This document shows, in pieces, positions 30,285 to 30,526 of a stretch of DNA of 30,526 nt. The notes beneath the pieces are model-generated. The model searched no databases. It was not told where the DNA came from and saw only the letters and a list, made by a program, of their open reading frames with translations. The stretch is from CAZCGA01 sp964498075 (lineage in GTDB: Bacteria > Desulfobacterota > Binatia > HRBIN30). The stretch lies in NCBI GenBank assembly GCA_964498075.1, contig CAZCGA010000074.1, positions 1 to 30,526 of the forward strand, written 5' to 3'. The position numbers and the translations under genes are program-made. Each line of letters begins with the position of its first letter. The first letter of the stretch is position 1.

Positions 30285-30526
30285 CGCAGCTGACGCGAGA
30301 GCAGCGAAGATTCCGACAGCGAAGACCGGGTCGGTTCAAGTGCGCCCGATCATGTTCTGATTGTAACCGTGCGGCGAAACCCGTCCCCCCAGCGCCGCTG
30401 CGCTGGCACGAATCGTTCGGCGGAGGAGCAGCCTGGGCGTTGCGGACGTCACAAAGTCTCAGGGAGCGACCGGTGCCGTTGACAGCCGTGATCAATCCGG
30501 GAGACAAGCGGGACAATGCAGTGTCT
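30285..30526. other. No gene recognised to the end of the window
   Basis: With the promoter above, 316 bases lie between the YPCxLC gene start and the window end. A 99-residue open frame on the minus strand has no family likeness and poor composition. A plus-strand ATG at 30517 could begin a gene continuing past the edge, but too little is present to say. Confidence 0.5.

Noticed and set aside
30217..30516. 99-residue minus-strand frame at the right edge
   Set aside because: No recognised motif, biased composition, and it overlaps the promoter of the YPCxLC gene.
1..30526. CRISPR array, tRNA or rRNA genes
   Set aside because: No regularly spaced direct repeats and no cloverleaf or rRNA-like sequence were noticed; a tRNAscan/cmscan run would be needed to exclude small RNA genes fully.

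Overview
The window is a GC-rich stretch of bacterial chromosome from a metagenome-type assembly; a run of ten N marks a scaffold join inside the first gene. The gene mix is typical of uncultured soil or groundwater bacteria of the broad Deltaproteobacteria/Binatota kind: two cytochromes P450, two luciferase-like flavin/F420 oxidoreductases, an SCP2-type thiolase, a PAPS sulfotransferase, an epoxide-hydrolase-like protein, a CYTH-CHAD protein and an AmmeMemoRadiSam radical SAM enzyme. The taxonomic guess is an inference from gene content only; there is no rRNA in the window.

Region by region. (1) 1-2066: thiolase and a 3-methyladenine DNA glycosylase, both on the minus strand, separated by a palindromic repeat. 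(2) 2063-5448: a run of small minus-strand genes with visibly lower GC: a frameshifted unknown protein, two unknown membrane proteins, a DUF6988-like protein and a HigB/HigA-type toxin-antitoxin pair. Structured inverted repeats lie in several of the gaps, and one gap carries an integron-type core heptamer, so this may be a cassette array or another acquired island. (3) 5530-7620: AmmeMemoRadiSam enzyme and a two-gene small-heat-shock operon, minus strand. (4) 7922-13242: a plus-strand cluster Ppx/GppA, two thymidylate-kinase-like proteins (the second with a degenerate Walker A), CYTH-CHAD, SixA. Known roles of the flanking families point to polyphosphate and inorganic phosphate metabolism. 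This is my best candidate for an undescribed functional unit. (5) 13270-17871: sulfotransferase, P450, PaaI-type thioesterase, LEH-like protein and second P450: an oxidation/conjugation cluster for a lipophilic substrate. (6) 17986-22703: minus-strand aldo/keto reductase, class III aminotransferase, and a DUF255 (thioredoxin-fold) protein with a lipoprotein signal. (7) 22719-25926: modABC molybdate importer plus a Mop molbindin, with a 113-bp MITE-like palindrome between modC and mop. (8) 25972-30210: F420-type oxidoreductase, then a minus-strand catabolic set (LLM monooxygenase, alpha/beta hydrolase, muconolactone-isomerase-like protein, GFA remnant) and a conserved YPCxLC protein.

Two cross-cutting signals stand out. 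A palindromic repeat of about 26 bp occurs twice in the same orientation, once in frame inside a P450 gene and once across a gene junction. Several genes without a Shine-Dalgarno site have a good -10 hexamer only 6-10 nt before the start codon, which suggests leaderless transcription.
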